DNA of 31,146 bases from an uncultured Anaerolineales bacterium (GCA_937952305.1 CALFZO010000012.1:1-31146); one strand, 5' to 3'. Shown: positions 1 to 7,692, counted from the first letter of the stretch. Numbers and translations: made by a program. Notes: a model not told the origin generated them from the sequence alone.

Positions 1-1314
1 CCCACCGCCCTCCAGCGCCCGGACGACATCGCCGCGGGGCTGCGCCTCAATCAGCGCATCGTCGCCGAAGTCCTGCGCATCGCCACCGACCACGTGGTCC
101 TGGGCCTGGAAGGAGTCCCCGTGGTGGCCCGGCTGACCTCGGCCGAACAATCCGGGGCGTTGGCCGAGCAACGAACGGCCCAGTTCGTCGTCCGCGGTTT
201 TTCAGCGGACGGCCTGATGTTGGAATTGACCGGCCAGGCTGAGCATGGCACGCCGCCAACCTCCCCACCCGCCGCCGACGTGCTGCCAGCGCTCCTGCGC
301 CAGGCTGGGCTACCCGTGGACGAGGCGACGACCCGCATCGCCCGCGCCCTGATCGATCACGGACTGCCAGTCACCGCGGGCCTGGTCGATGAGCTGGCCC
401 AAGCCCTGGCGCAGTTGCCGCGCTGGGACGCCGCGGACGCCCAACAAGCCGCGGCTCTGCGCGCCGCCGGTCTGCCGCTGAGCGCCGAGGCCGTGGCCCT
501 GGCCGGTCAGTCGGCGGTCCTGGACGCGTCCGCGCTGGCTCAACTCCAGGCTCGGCTCAAGACGCTGGCGGACGCCCCCCTGCCCGACCAGGTGGCCGAA
601 GCCCTGCGCCGCGCCTTCCAGGCCACCCAGCAAATGAGCCTGGCCTGGGAAGGTGCCCCCGCCGACGTCGCCGCCCAATTGCGCGAACTCGTGGCGACGT
701 TCGGCCGCTCCATTGAACAGCATCTGCTCCGCGGCGGCCCGCAACCAAACGCCGATCCGCAAGCTGGCCTGCTGGCCCTGGCCCAACTGCGCGGGGAACT
801 GGCGCGGGCCGGCCTGGGGGCGCCGGCCGAGGCCGCCCTGCAAAGCCTGGACCAGTTTCTGGACGCCGCGCGCCTGAGTCAGTTTCGCAATGTCACCCCC
901 GGCACCGTCCCGCCGGATGGCCGCTGGCTCAACCTGAATCTGCCCCTGGGCCGACCGCCCCAAGCTACCGCCCATCTCCGCGTCGCTTATCGGCCAGACG
1001 GCCAGGGCGACAGCCTCGACGCCTCCCACACCCGCCTGGTCTTGGCCGTGGCCTTGGAGGATGGTGCTGAAGTGCAGGTGGATTTATCGGTGGTCGATCG
1101 CCAGATCGGCGCGTGGGTGACGGCCACGGACGAGCACCTGCGCGAGCAAGCCGAAGCCGAACTGCCGGGTCTGGCTCAAGGTCTGCGTGATCTGGGCTAC
1201 ATCTTGAAGACAGCCCGCTGCGCGGTGGGGGCGAGCGCGGCGGCGGCACCGGAGCGGGACCGGCACACCGGGTCTGGGGTCGCCCACCTGCCCGGCGTCA
1301 ACATGGAGGTGTAA
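1..1314 (+). CDS. FliK-like flagellar hook-length control protein (5' end cut by window)
   Basis: The reading frame is open from base 1, so the true start lies outside the window; at least 437 residues are present. The last ~110 residues before a basic tail (residues encoded at about 900-1230) look like the FliK C-terminal (Flg_hook) domain: a LNLPLG strand, a hydrophobic beta-rich stretch (LVLAVALEDGAEVQVDLSV), then a helix ending in LRDLGYIL. The middle is Ala/Gln/Leu-rich and helical, as in FliK/YlqG-type proteins. Family role: FliK-type proteins sense hook length and switch export specificity through FlhB. The next gene, with a GGAGG ribosome site inside this gene's 3' end, is a stand-alone FlhB C-terminal paralogue, the same pairing as Bacillus ylqG-ylqH, which supports the call. 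The N-terminal half was not recognised. Confidence 0.68.
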   Translation, partial: PTALQRPDDIAAGLRLNQRIVAEVLRIATDHVVLGLEGVPVVARLTSAEQSGALAEQRTAQFVVRGFSADGLMLELTGQAEHGTPPTSPPAADVLPALLRQAGLPVDEATTRIARALIDHGLPVTAGLVDELAQALAQLPRWDAADAQQAAALRAAGLPLSAEAVALAGQSAVLDASALAQLQARLKTLADAPLPDQVAEALRRAFQATQQMSLAWEGAPADVAAQLRELVATFGRSIEQHLLRGGPQPNADPQAGLLALAQLRGELARAGLGAPAEAALQSLDQFLDAARLSQFRNVTPGTVPPDGRWLNLNLPLGRPPQATAHLRVAYRPDGQGDSLDASHTRLVLAVALEDGAEVQVDLSVVDRQIGAWVTATDEHLREQAEAELPGLAQGLRDLGYILKTARCAVGASAAAAPERDRHTGSGVAHLPGVNMEV

Positions 1315-1316
1315 GG

Positions 1317-1616
1317 ATGCGTTACGCCTTCAAGAACCTGCGCGCCCGCCTCACTGGCCCACGGGCGGTGGCCCTGGGATACGAGGCCGGCCGCGACGTT
1401 GCGCCCCGCGTCGTCGCCACCGGCCAGGGCCATATCGCCGAGCAAATCATCGCCGCCGCCAAGGCCCACGCCGTGCCCATCCGCGAAGACCCGGTCCTGG
1501 TAGCCGCTCTGGCCACCGTTGACCTGGACGCGACCATCCCGCCCGAGTTGTATGCCGTAGTGGCCGAGGTCCTGGCCTTCGTCTACCGCATCAAGCAGCG
1601 CCAGCCCCATCCCTGA
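1317..1616 (+). CDS. FlhB C-terminal-domain paralogue (FlhX/YlqH type)
   Basis: This 99-residue soluble protein matches the cytoplasmic C-terminal domain of FlhB and EscU/YscU proteins. Its end (IPPELYAVVAEVLAFVYR) is nearly identical to the end of the full FlhB encoded at 13452-14540 (IPPELYLAVAEVLAFVYR). The first part (VALGYEAGRDVAPRVVATG) matches the region just after the FlhB autocleavage site, but the NPTH motif itself is absent, so it cannot self-cleave. Known for the family: such proteins can replace the cleaved FlhB tail in export switching. The start is ATG at 1317, two bases after the upstream TAA and 7 bases after GGAGG (1305-1309). The gene pair converges on the minus-strand operon, with a hairpin between them. 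Confidence 0.85.
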   Translation: MRYAFKNLRARLTGPRAVALGYEAGRDVAPRVVATGQGHIAEQIIAAAKAHAVPIREDPVLVAALATVDLDATIPPELYAVVAEVLAFVYRIKQRQPHP

Positions 1617-1639
1617 ATCACCGCGGGGGGGACGAAACA

Positions 1640-1678
1640 AAAGGCCCGGCCTGGGAGTATGCCCCAGGTCGGGCCTTT
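1640..1678 (-). terminator. Strong hairpin terminator between convergent operons
   Basis: The two arms are 1640-1655 and 1663-1678, a 16-bp stem with one G-T wobble and a 7-base loop. On the minus strand the stem is followed by a T-rich run (TTTTGTTTCG, with the first T beyond the stem arm), which suits Rho-independent termination of the flgM-to-HD-GYP operon. On the plus strand the stem itself ends in TTT followed by GCTT, so it probably also stops the FliK/FlhX-like transcript, though less well. Confidence 0.85.
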
Positions 1679-1706
1679 GCTTGGGCGGTGCCGTGGCCGG
1701 CGCTAT

Positions 1707-2939
1707 TCAGACGTGCACATACACGCGTCCCTGGATGGGGTCAGCGCGGTTGAAATTGCGGATCTTGTCCAGCGTAGGCCGATCCACTTCCTTGCCGCTG
1801 GTAGCCAGGAGCAGACCGCGCCCGGTGTACAGGTCGCGCGTCAGCACCATGCCGACTTTCAGATCGTTCAATTCGACGCGCATTTCCGTGCCCGATTGGG
1901 CGGCCACGCGGCGCTCGTCCAGATAACGCAGAAACTCGCGCACCACGCGGGGATCAAAACGCCGGCCCTCACCCTGCAGCAAGACCTGGCGCTCGCCGCC
2001 GTACTTCTCGTAGGCGTCGGCGACGGCGACAATGCGCGCCCCGATCGGGATCGCCTCGCCGGCCAACCCGTCCGGGTAACCACGCCCGTTGTACCACTCG
2101 CCCTGGTGGCGCACAATCTGCGCGACGTTGGCCAGGCTGGGGATGGAGCCGAGCAGGCCCTCTCCCAAAAGCGGGCTCTGCCGCACCAGCTCTTGCTCGT
2201 CGCGGTTGAGGTTGTAGGTGTCTTTGTGGAAAACCCGGTCCGGCAGGCCCAGCTTGCCGATGTCGTGGACGGCCGCCGCGATCTCAATGTCGCGCTGTTC
2301 ATCTTCCGAGAGGTCCAGCGCGCGCGCCAGCCAGCGGGCCGCCTCGGCCACCCGCTGGGCATGCCCGGCCATCGACGAGTTACGCAACTCCTGCACGCTG
2401 GTCAGGAGCCGGATCACGTCCAGCAGATTCTCCTCCAGCTGCAGGTTCTTGGCCTCGATCTCGGCCGTGCGCTCCGCCACCTTCTTTTCCAGCGCCTCGT
2501 TGAGGGCCCGCAGCTGCAATGCCTGGCTGACGCTCAGCTCGTAGAGGCGGCGGTTTTCGCGCAAGAGCTCGTAGAACTTAACGCTGTCGCGGATGACCAC
2601 GCGCAGCTCGTTGTTGTCCCACGGCTTCGTCATGTAGCGGTAGACGTGCCCGTCGTTGATGGCCGAGACCGCCGTGCGCGCGTCCGCAGACGCCGTCAGC
2701 ATGATCCGCACGACGTCCGGCCAGCGCTGGCGCACGCGCCGCAGGAATTCAATACCCGGCAGATCCGGGAGGTTCTGGTCGACAAAAGCGACGGCGATGC
2801 GCTCCTTCTCCAGAAGTGTGAATGCCTCTTCGGCTGTGGCCGCCGTGATCGCCCGGAAGCCCTCGCGCCGGATCAGCAACGTCAGCACGACGAGCAGGGA
2901 CTCGTCGTCGTCAAGGACAAGGACAGTTGACTCTGCCAT
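1707..2939 (-). CDS. Response regulator with degenerate HD-GYP domain
   Basis: The 410-residue protein has a receiver domain (about 1-120) with acidic pocket D10-D12, phospho-acceptor D54, T82 and K105. A coiled linker follows (about 125-180), then an HD-GYP domain (about 180-340) and a C-terminal beta-rich tail (LKVGMVLTRDL onward). HDIGK is present at 225-229 and GYPDG at 287-291. HD-GYP enzymes degrade c-di-GMP. Here three usual metal ligands look replaced: the HP histidine reads S255, and the HH of the HHE motif reads Q279-G280. It may bind c-di-GMP, or signal, without cleaving it (inference). It is the last gene of the sigma-28 operon, 30 bases after csrA, with a hairpin over the csrA stop codon between them. 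The start is ATG with AGGCGA upstream. Confidence 0.85.
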   Translation of the reverse strand: MAESTVLVLDDDESLLVVLTLLIRREGFRAITAATAEEAFTLLEKERIAVAFVDQNLPDLPGIEFLRRVRQRWPDVVRIMLTASADARTAVSAINDGHVYRYMTKPWDNNELRVVIRDSVKFYELLRENRRLYELSVSQALQLRALNEALEKKVAERTAEIEAKNLQLEENLLDVIRLLTSVQELRNSSMAGHAQRVAEAARWLARALDLSEDEQRDIEIAAAVHDIGKLGLPDRVFHKDTYNLNRDEQELVRQSPLLGEGLLGSIPSLANVAQIVRHQGEWYNGRGYPDGLAGEAIPIGARIVAVADAYEKYGGERQVLLQGEGRRFDPRVVREFLRYLDERRVAAQSGTEMRVELNDLKVGMVLTRDLYTGRGLLLATSGKEVDRPTLDKIRNFNRADPIQGRVYVHV

Positions 2940-2958
2940 ACTTCGCCTGCCGTTTCCC

Positions 2959-2983
2959 GGAGCGGGGCGTCACGCCCCGCTCC
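2959..2983 (-). repeat. GC-rich hairpin centred on the csrA stop codon
   Basis: The inverted repeat has arms 2959-2969 and 2973-2983, a perfect 11-bp stem. The 3-base loop (2970-2972) is exactly the TGA stop of csrA. In the transcript it lies between csrA and the HD-GYP gene and ends about 20 bases before the latter's start codon. There is no T-run after it, so it is more likely an RNA-stability or translation-coupling element than a terminator. Confidence 0.7.
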
Positions 2984-3257
2984 CCGGCCCGTCCGGTGGC
3001 ACCGCCGCCACCAACAGCCCGCGCAGCACGTCCGGCGCTACGTTGCCGGCCACAGCTCCGTGGCGGGCCGCCGCCAGGTTCTGGTTGTGGACAGCCTCAA
3101 CGAGTTCCTGCCGCAGCACCGTCACGGCGCGCGGCGCGGCAATCCCGATCTTGACCTTGTCCCCGTCGACGCCGAGCACGGTCACCACGATCCGCTCGCC
3201 GCTGCCCGGCACCGTGAAGACCAACCCTTCCTCAGGCCGTCGCGTCAGCACGAGCAT
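2970..3257 (-). CDS. csrA: Carbon storage regulator CsrA with extended C-terminus
   Basis: The N-terminal ~60 residues are a typical CsrA: MLVLTRRPEEGLVF at the start, then TVLGVDGDKVKIGIAAPR and VTVLRQELVE. CsrA homodimers bind GGA motifs near ribosome-binding sites and repress translation. In flagellated bacteria with FliW, CsrA represses flagellin synthesis until FliW sequesters it. At 95 residues it exceeds the usual 60-75; the extra ~35 residues (from about HNQNLAAARHG) are Ala/Gly/Pro-rich and were not recognised. The start ATG lies inside the 3' end of fliW (26-base overlap), with GAGGTGA upstream, so the antagonist pair is translationally coupled. Confidence 0.95.
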   Translation of the reverse strand: MLVLTRRPEEGLVFTVPGSGERIVVTVLGVDGDKVKIGIAAPRAVTVLRQELVEAVHNQNLAAARHGAVAGNVAPDVLRGLLVAAVPPDGPGSGA

Positions 3258-3681
3258 ACGTCACCTCGGTTTCGTCTTGCGCCGGCGCTGCCCCAACGCT
3301 ATGAGCGGCCGAATAGCCTGACTGCGACAGAATCACCTGGCGCGCCGCGCCGGTCCGCCGGTTGAAGACCACCGGCCCCAGCAGGTTGGCCGTGACCAAC
3401 AGCGGGTCGGCCTGGATGTTGAGGATCGCCAGCCACTCCAGGTCGCCGTCATCGGCTGAGCCCAGGGCCGCCCGATCCGCCTCGCCGAGCTGCGGCGAGT
3501 AGTCGTGCTTTACCAGCCACGGGCTGACCGCCGGCAAGGATACGCCCGGCTGATCCGCCGACACCAGCAGTGACAAGGGCGCCAACGCGGGGCTGCGGTC
3601 CAGTGAGAAGTGCTGCCAGTCCGGGCAGCCGATCAGGCCTTCCGAGAAGGCCAGTACGGGGGGTGCTTCGCGTTCGGTCAT
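3232..3681 (-). CDS. fliW: Flagellar assembly factor FliW
   Basis: The 149-residue protein has the FliW pattern: FSEGLIGCPDWQHFSL near the N-terminus, a central LAILNIQADPLLVTANLLGP and PVVFNRRTGAARQVIL, then a tyrosine near the end of the conserved part. FliW binds flagellin and also CsrA, linking filament growth to flagellin translation. The ATG is preceded by GGGAGG at good spacing. It lies 15 bases after flgL and overlaps csrA, the standard flgL-fliW-csrA order. The last ~25 residues diverge and overlap the csrA start. Confidence 0.95.
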   Translation of the reverse strand: MTEREAPPVLAFSEGLIGCPDWQHFSLDRSPALAPLSLLVSADQPGVSLPAVSPWLVKHDYSPQLGEADRAALGSADDGDLEWLAILNIQADPLLVTANLLGPVVFNRRTGAARQVILSQSGYSAAHSVGAAPAQDETEVTYARADATA

Positions 3682-3696
3682 ATGGGCCTCCCTGCC

Positions 3697-4578
3697 CTAG
3701 CGAAGGAAGTCGAATAGCGTGGGCGTCACCGCCCGCGCGCCAGCCTGGAGGACGGCCTGATAGACGGTCTCTTGCTGCTTCAGCATCGAGATCGACTCGG
3801 CCAGGTTGGCGTCTTCCTTATTCGAAAGCAGACTTTTGAGCGCCGTCTTGAGTTGATCGAGACGGTCCATTTCCGTGTCCAGCTGCCGCTGGCGCGCGCC
3901 GTTGGTGGTCCGCGCCGCTATGGCGCCCTCGACGGCAGTCGCCAGCGTAGACAGGGCGGGCTCCAGGGCGGTGCGGTCGTTGGCCCGCAGCGCGTCCCGC
4001 ACGTTCGTCAGCGCGCCGAACAAGGGCGTGAACACGGCATTGCCGTCGGTATTGATCGTGAGCGTCTGACCCGGCGCAATGCTCAACTGCATCTGGTCGG
4101 CGGTTGAAGCCAGGTTGTTGGTGACGCCGGCGCCCGTGTAGGTGAAGGGCTCGGTTGTGACCTTGAAGCCGGCAAACAGGTACTTGCCCTTGTGGACAGA
4201 GTTGCCCACCCCGGTCAGATGCTGCAGCATCGCGTCGATATCATCGGCCAGCGCCAGGCGCTCATCCGCGCTGAACGTGTCGGAAACCCCGGCGGAGGCC
4301 AGCGTCTGCGCGTTGCGGCCGAGGTCGACGGCCTCTTTGAGCGCCAGCTCGGTGGCGGTGAGCCAGTCCCGCACGACATAGCCGGTGTCGATGTATGCTT
4401 GGTTGGATTGCAGCGTCGAACGCAGGCTCAAGCCGGCGACGGCGACGGTAGGGTCGTCGGCCGGCGTCTGGATCATCTTGCCCGAGGCCACGCGCGTCTG
4501 CAGCTGGCTCAGCCGCTCCAGACTGTCGTTCATATACTGGATCGAGTCTTCCACCATCATCCGGCTGGTGACACGCAT
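3697..4578 (-). CDS. flgL: Flagellar hook-filament junction protein FlgL (HAP3)
   Basis: This 293-residue flagellin-family protein has an N-terminal D0/D1 helix region (MRVTSRMMVEDSIQYMNDSL, then TRVASGKMIQTPADDPTVA, the DDP signature). A variable beta-rich middle follows, and the C-terminal helix ends LQAGARAVTPTLFDFLR. It forms the second junction layer between hook and filament and leaves the cell through the flagellar export gate, so no Sec signal is expected or seen. It sits 16 bases downstream of flgK and has AGGAGGTG before the ATG. The length is normal. Confidence 0.95.
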   Translation of the reverse strand: MRVTSRMMVEDSIQYMNDSLERLSQLQTRVASGKMIQTPADDPTVAVAGLSLRSTLQSNQAYIDTGYVVRDWLTATELALKEAVDLGRNAQTLASAGVSDTFSADERLALADDIDAMLQHLTGVGNSVHKGKYLFAGFKVTTEPFTYTGAGVTNNLASTADQMQLSIAPGQTLTINTDGNAVFTPLFGALTNVRDALRANDRTALEPALSTLATAVEGAIAARTTNGARQRQLDTEMDRLDQLKTALKSLLSNKEDANLAESISMLKQQETVYQAVLQAGARAVTPTLFDFLR

Positions 4579-4594
4579 GACAGCACCTCCTCAA

Positions 4595-6016
4595 CTATAA
4601 CCCAACGCGGCCCGTCGCGTTGATGAGACGATCGATCATCTCGTCCACGGCGGTCAGGACACGCGCGGCCGCCTCATAAGCCCGCTGCGACTGGGCCAGG
4701 TTGGCGGCTTCTTCATCCAGATTCACCCCGCCGATCGCTTCCCGCTGCCTGTCCAGCGATTCAGCGACCAGCGCCCGGTCCTCGGCCGCGGCCTTGGCCG
4801 TGCGGCCCTCCAGCCCCAGCATACCGACTTGAGCGGTGTAGTACTGGTTGAGGCTGGCCGTGCCGCCGCCCATGACCAGGGCCTCCTGCAGGTCGAAGAT
4901 CTGCCGCGCAACCGTGCCGTCACCCGGCGAATTGGCGGCCGAAGCGGTGGCGATGGTCGCCAAGCCGGTGACCGGGTCGGTGACCGCGGCGCTGAGCCGC
5001 AACGACGTGGCGTCTGTGCCGGCGAAGAAGTCCTGATTGGTGGCGTTGGCTGGCGGCAGGCCGAAGCCGGCGCGGTGAAGCGTATTCACCTGGTTGATCA
5101 GTGTGGCCGCCAGGCTGTCCAGGCCGGCCTGTTGATTGGGGATAACGCGGTCCCGGGCATCGAGCAGCCCCACGAGTTCGCCGCGCGGCGCGTTGAGGGC
5201 CTGGCCATCCGCCCAGTTGATCTGGGCGAGGTTAGCGTTGGCAGGATTGGCGGTCACGTTCAACTGGAAGGTAGACCGGCCGATGACCAGCGCATGGCCG
5301 CCGATGGATACGATAACCTCGCCGTTGGCCTCGGTATGCGACTCGGCGCCGGCCAGCTCCGCCAGGCGGTCCAGGACGCGGTCACGTTCGTCCAGAAGGT
5401 CGTTCGGCTGGTCGCCAACGCCTTGCACGTGGGCGATCTCGACGTTCAATTCGGCGATTTCGGCGGCGGCGGCGTTGATGTCGGCCACCCGCTGGCGGAT
5501 GGCCAGATCCTGATCCACGCGCAGCGCCCCGAGGGCGTTGGCGCGACGGTTGACGGCTTGGGCCAAGGCCGCGCTGCGCTCACGCAGATCAGACCGCAAG
5601 GCCATGCTGGCCGGGTCGGCGCTGAGCGCTTGCCAGCCGGACCAGAAAGCGTCTAGTTTGGGCAGCAGGCCGTCACTGGTCGTCTCGGCCATCGTCGCTT
5701 CGACCTGCTGCAGGGCGCCCTGCTCCGCTTCCCAGCGTTTGGCCTCGCCAATCTCGCGGCGCAGCCGGCCGTCGAAGAACTCCAGGTTGAAGCGGTCGAT
5801 ACGATCGACCATGACGCCGCCGCCCATCTGGCCGGTGCCGGCGTTGCGATTCAGGCTGGGCGGCGCAAACGGCAGGCCGGCCACCAGCGCCGCCTTTTGG
5901 CGGCGGTAACCGGGTGTGTTGGCATTGGCGACGTTGTGCTCGATCACCTGGATGGCCTGCTGGTGGCTGAGCACGGCTCGCAGCGCTAGATTAATCCCGT
6001 AAAACGATGATGGCAT
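4595..6016 (-). CDS. flgK: Flagellar hook-associated protein FlgK (HAP1)
   Basis: The 473-residue protein begins with the rod/hook-family N-terminus (INLALRAVLSHQQAIQVIEHNVANANTPGYRRQ, the ANxNTPGY motif at about 30-37). It ends with the matching C-terminal helix (NLAQSQRAYEAAARVLTAVDEMIDRLINATGRVGL). FlgK caps the hook and joins FlgL. It is about 70 residues shorter than the enterobacterial form, the loss falling in the variable middle. It is preceded by AGGAAGG and lies 29 bases after flgN, the gene for its export chaperone. Confidence 0.95.
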   Translation of the reverse strand: MPSSFYGINLALRAVLSHQQAIQVIEHNVANANTPGYRRQKAALVAGLPFAPPSLNRNAGTGQMGGGVMVDRIDRFNLEFFDGRLRREIGEAKRWEAEQGALQQVEATMAETTSDGLLPKLDAFWSGWQALSADPASMALRSDLRERSAALAQAVNRRANALGALRVDQDLAIRQRVADINAAAAEIAELNVEIAHVQGVGDQPNDLLDERDRVLDRLAELAGAESHTEANGEVIVSIGGHALVIGRSTFQLNVTANPANANLAQINWADGQALNAPRGELVGLLDARDRVIPNQQAGLDSLAATLINQVNTLHRAGFGLPPANATNQDFFAGTDATSLRLSAAVTDPVTGLATIATASAANSPGDGTVARQIFDLQEALVMGGGTASLNQYYTAQVGMLGLEGRTAKAAAEDRALVAESLDRQREAIGGVNLDEEAANLAQSQRAYEAAARVLTAVDEMIDRLINATGRVGL

Positions 6017-6045
6017 AACGCCTTCCTATCCGCCGGCGTGCCCGC

Positions 6046-6564
6046 CTACGCCCATTGCTCCATCGTCAGCAGCGTACCCGCGCGGGCGCGTCCGCCGGTC
6101 CAGGGCTGGTACCCTTCGCTGGTCTCGCTCAGGCTCACCATGAAATCACGCACGGCCGCCACCCGCTCCAGGGCCGAAAGCGCCAACGAGTGATTGCCCT
6201 GGGTGAGGGCCTTCAACTCCTGCGCCAACGCCAAGACACCTTGACGCAGACTGCGGAATCGCTCGGCCCCGTCTGGCTCGAGGTGCCGAATTAGCTCGGT
6301 CAACGTCAGCGGCACACCGGTCCAGGCCATGGCCTCCCCCCACGCTGCCACAGCTTCAGCGCGGTCCGCCTCCAGCCGGGTGAGCTCCGCCTGGAGGGCC
6401 TGCTTGCGCGGCAGGAGTTCCAACAGCGCAGCCGCGTTCGCTCCAACCAGGGCGCTCCGTTCGGCGCGGGTTACGCTGATCAGGGACTGCAGCGCGCGGA
6501 ATTGCTCCACCAGCAGGCTTTCCACCGATGCCAGGTGGCTGCGGGGGTTCTTGGCCAAGGTCAT
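6046..6564 (-). CDS. flgN: FlgN-family export chaperone
   Basis: This 172-residue, almost wholly helical protein has the FlgN pattern: LLVEQFRALQSLISVTRAERSALVGANAAALLELLPRKQ at residues 17-55, where the helix binds newly made FlgK and FlgL. The second half has long Ala/Leu/Glu helices. FlgN chaperones FlgK and FlgL to the export gate. Sequence identity in this family is low, so the assignment rests on helix pattern, size and position between flgM and flgK, where FlgN is expected. AGGGAA precedes the ATG. Confidence 0.88.
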   Translation of the reverse strand: MTLAKNPRSHLASVESLLVEQFRALQSLISVTRAERSALVGANAAALLELLPRKQALQAELTRLEADRAEAVAAWGEAMAWTGVPLTLTELIRHLEPDGAERFRSLRQGVLALAQELKALTQGNHSLALSALERVAAVRDFMVSLSETSEGYQPWTGGRARAGTLLTMEQWA

Positions 6565-6579
6565 GGTTATTCCCTGTCC

Positions 6580-6873
6580 TTACAGGCGCGTAGCAAGACG
6601 CCGCGCCAGCTTTTCATAGGAAATGGCGTACGTGCCGTCATCCAGCGCCTGGCGAGCCGTCTGGACCTTATCAGCGCGAACATCCGGCACCTGCGCCAGC
6701 GCCCCTTGCGCTTTGCTCAACAGGAGCGCCCGCTCAGACAGAGCGAGTTGGTCGCGGCTGTTTTCGCGCCTGTCGACGGCGGAAGAGCCGCTTGTCTGGC
6801 TGCCCTCCACCGGCTTGGGCCGCATGAACTCCGGGCGGGACAGTTCCGATGAGCCGTTGTTTTCGATCTTCAT
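6580..6873 (-). CDS. flgM: Anti-sigma-28 factor FlgM
   Basis: The 97-residue protein is polar and disordered-looking at the N-terminus. Its C-terminal sigma-binding half has the FlgM pattern: LSERALLLSKAQGALAQVPDVRADKV and ARQALDDGTYAISYEKLARRL. FlgM holds FliA inactive until it is exported through the completed hook. It is the first gene after a sigma-28 promoter (6928-6954), giving the classical autoregulatory loop with fliA (8881-9693). GGAGG lies about 10 bases before the ATG. Confidence 0.95.
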   Translation of the reverse strand: MKIENNGSSELSRPEFMRPKPVEGSQTSGSSAVDRRENSRDQLALSERALLLSKAQGALAQVPDVRADKVQTARQALDDGTYAISYEKLARRLATRL

Positions 6874-6927
6874 GATCAGCGTGCCTCCATCCGCCGACGC
6901 GGCAACAAACTATCTTTCCGTAATCCG

Positions 6928-6954
6928 TTATCGGCAGATTCGCGGCGCTCTTTA
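6928..6954 (-). promoter_or_regulatory. Sigma-28 promoter of the flgM-flgN-flgK-flgL-fliW-csrA operon
   Basis: Read on the minus strand, TAAAGAGC (6947-6954) is followed by exactly 11 bases and GCCGATAA (6928-6935). The FliA consensus known from enterobacteria is TAAAGTTT-N11-GCCGATAA, so the -10 matches 8 of 8 and the -35 matches its conserved TAAAG. The first three bases of the -35 are the TAA stop codon of flgG. Transcription should start about 45-50 bases before flgM. The 78-base gap between flgM and flgG holds nothing else recognisable. Confidence 0.92.
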
Positions 6955-7692
6955 CCCACGACGCATCTGGATTGCCAGGGCGAACATGTGATCGCTCTGC
7001 TGAAACGACCGCACCGACAGGCTGTAAGCTCGTTGCAGGGCCACCAGGTGGGTCATCTCCTCCGCCAGGTTTACATTCGCACTTTCCAGCGTATTCCCAT
7101 GGATGGTGCCGTAACCTGCCGCCGTAGCGGTGCCGTTCTGCGCCGCGCCGGAAGCGTCAGTGGCCAGCCACATGTTCTGGCCAAAGCCGGCCAGGCCGGT
7201 GGGATTGTTGAAGCGCGTCAGCGGGATCTGACCCACCTGCGACCAGACGCCCGCCTGCTGGGCCATCACCGTGCCATCCGGGTTGACATGGACGTCTTCC
7301 AGGTTGGCAGGCAGTTGGCCCTGCCAGACCAGCCGCAGGCCGGTCGCCGTGACGATCTGGTTATTAGAGTCGCGGGAGAAAGTCCCATCGCGTGTGTAAG
7401 CCGTGCGCCCGTCCGGCAGTTGGACGGCAAAGAAGCCTTCACCCTCCACAGCCAGGTCCAGCGGATTGCTGGTGGTCCGCAGGCTGCCCGGCTTCAGCAG
7501 CATCTGTGTCGCGGCCGGCCGCACACCGCTGACGGCGGCATCATCCAGCATCTCCTGGAAGTTGGCGCGCGCACTCTTAAAGCCAGTGGTGTTGACGTTG
7601 GCGAGATTGGCGCTGGCTACGTCCAGGTCCTGCAAGCGCGCCAGCATGCCGCTGCGCGCCAGGCCAAGCAATTGGGAGACGTTTTGGCTCAT
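6952..7692 (-). CDS. flgG: Flagellar distal rod protein FlgG
   Basis: The 246-residue rod/hook-family protein has the N-terminal helix with ANLANVNTTGFKSARANFQEML, the central LDLAVEGEGFFAVQLPDGRTAYTRDGTF block, and the C-terminal GNTLESANVNLAEEMTHLVALQRAYS helix. Together these are diagnostic of FlgF/FlgG. I chose ATG 7692 over the in-frame GTG at 7704, because GGAG lies 6 bases before the ATG while the GTG abuts the upstream stop codon. It follows a second paralogue, as in flhO-flhP of Bacillus. No flgH or flgI follows; the next gene is flgM. Confidence 0.93.
   Translation of the reverse strand: MSQNVSQLLGLARSGMLARLQDLDVASANLANVNTTGFKSARANFQEMLDDAAVSGVRPAATQMLLKPGSLRTTSNPLDLAVEGEGFFAVQLPDGRTAYTRDGTFSRDSNNQIVTATGLRLVWQGQLPANLEDVHVNPDGTVMAQQAGVWSQVGQIPLTRFNNPTGLAGFGQNMWLATDASGAAQNGTATAAGYGTIHGNTLESANVNLAEEMTHLVALQRAYSLSVRSFQQSDHMFALAIQMRRG

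Noticed and set aside
1659..2930. Long open frame on the plus strand opposite the HD-GYP gene
   Set aside because: It begins inside the terminator hairpin, has no recognisable domain, and is an antisense shadow of a clearly recognised gene in high-GC sequence.
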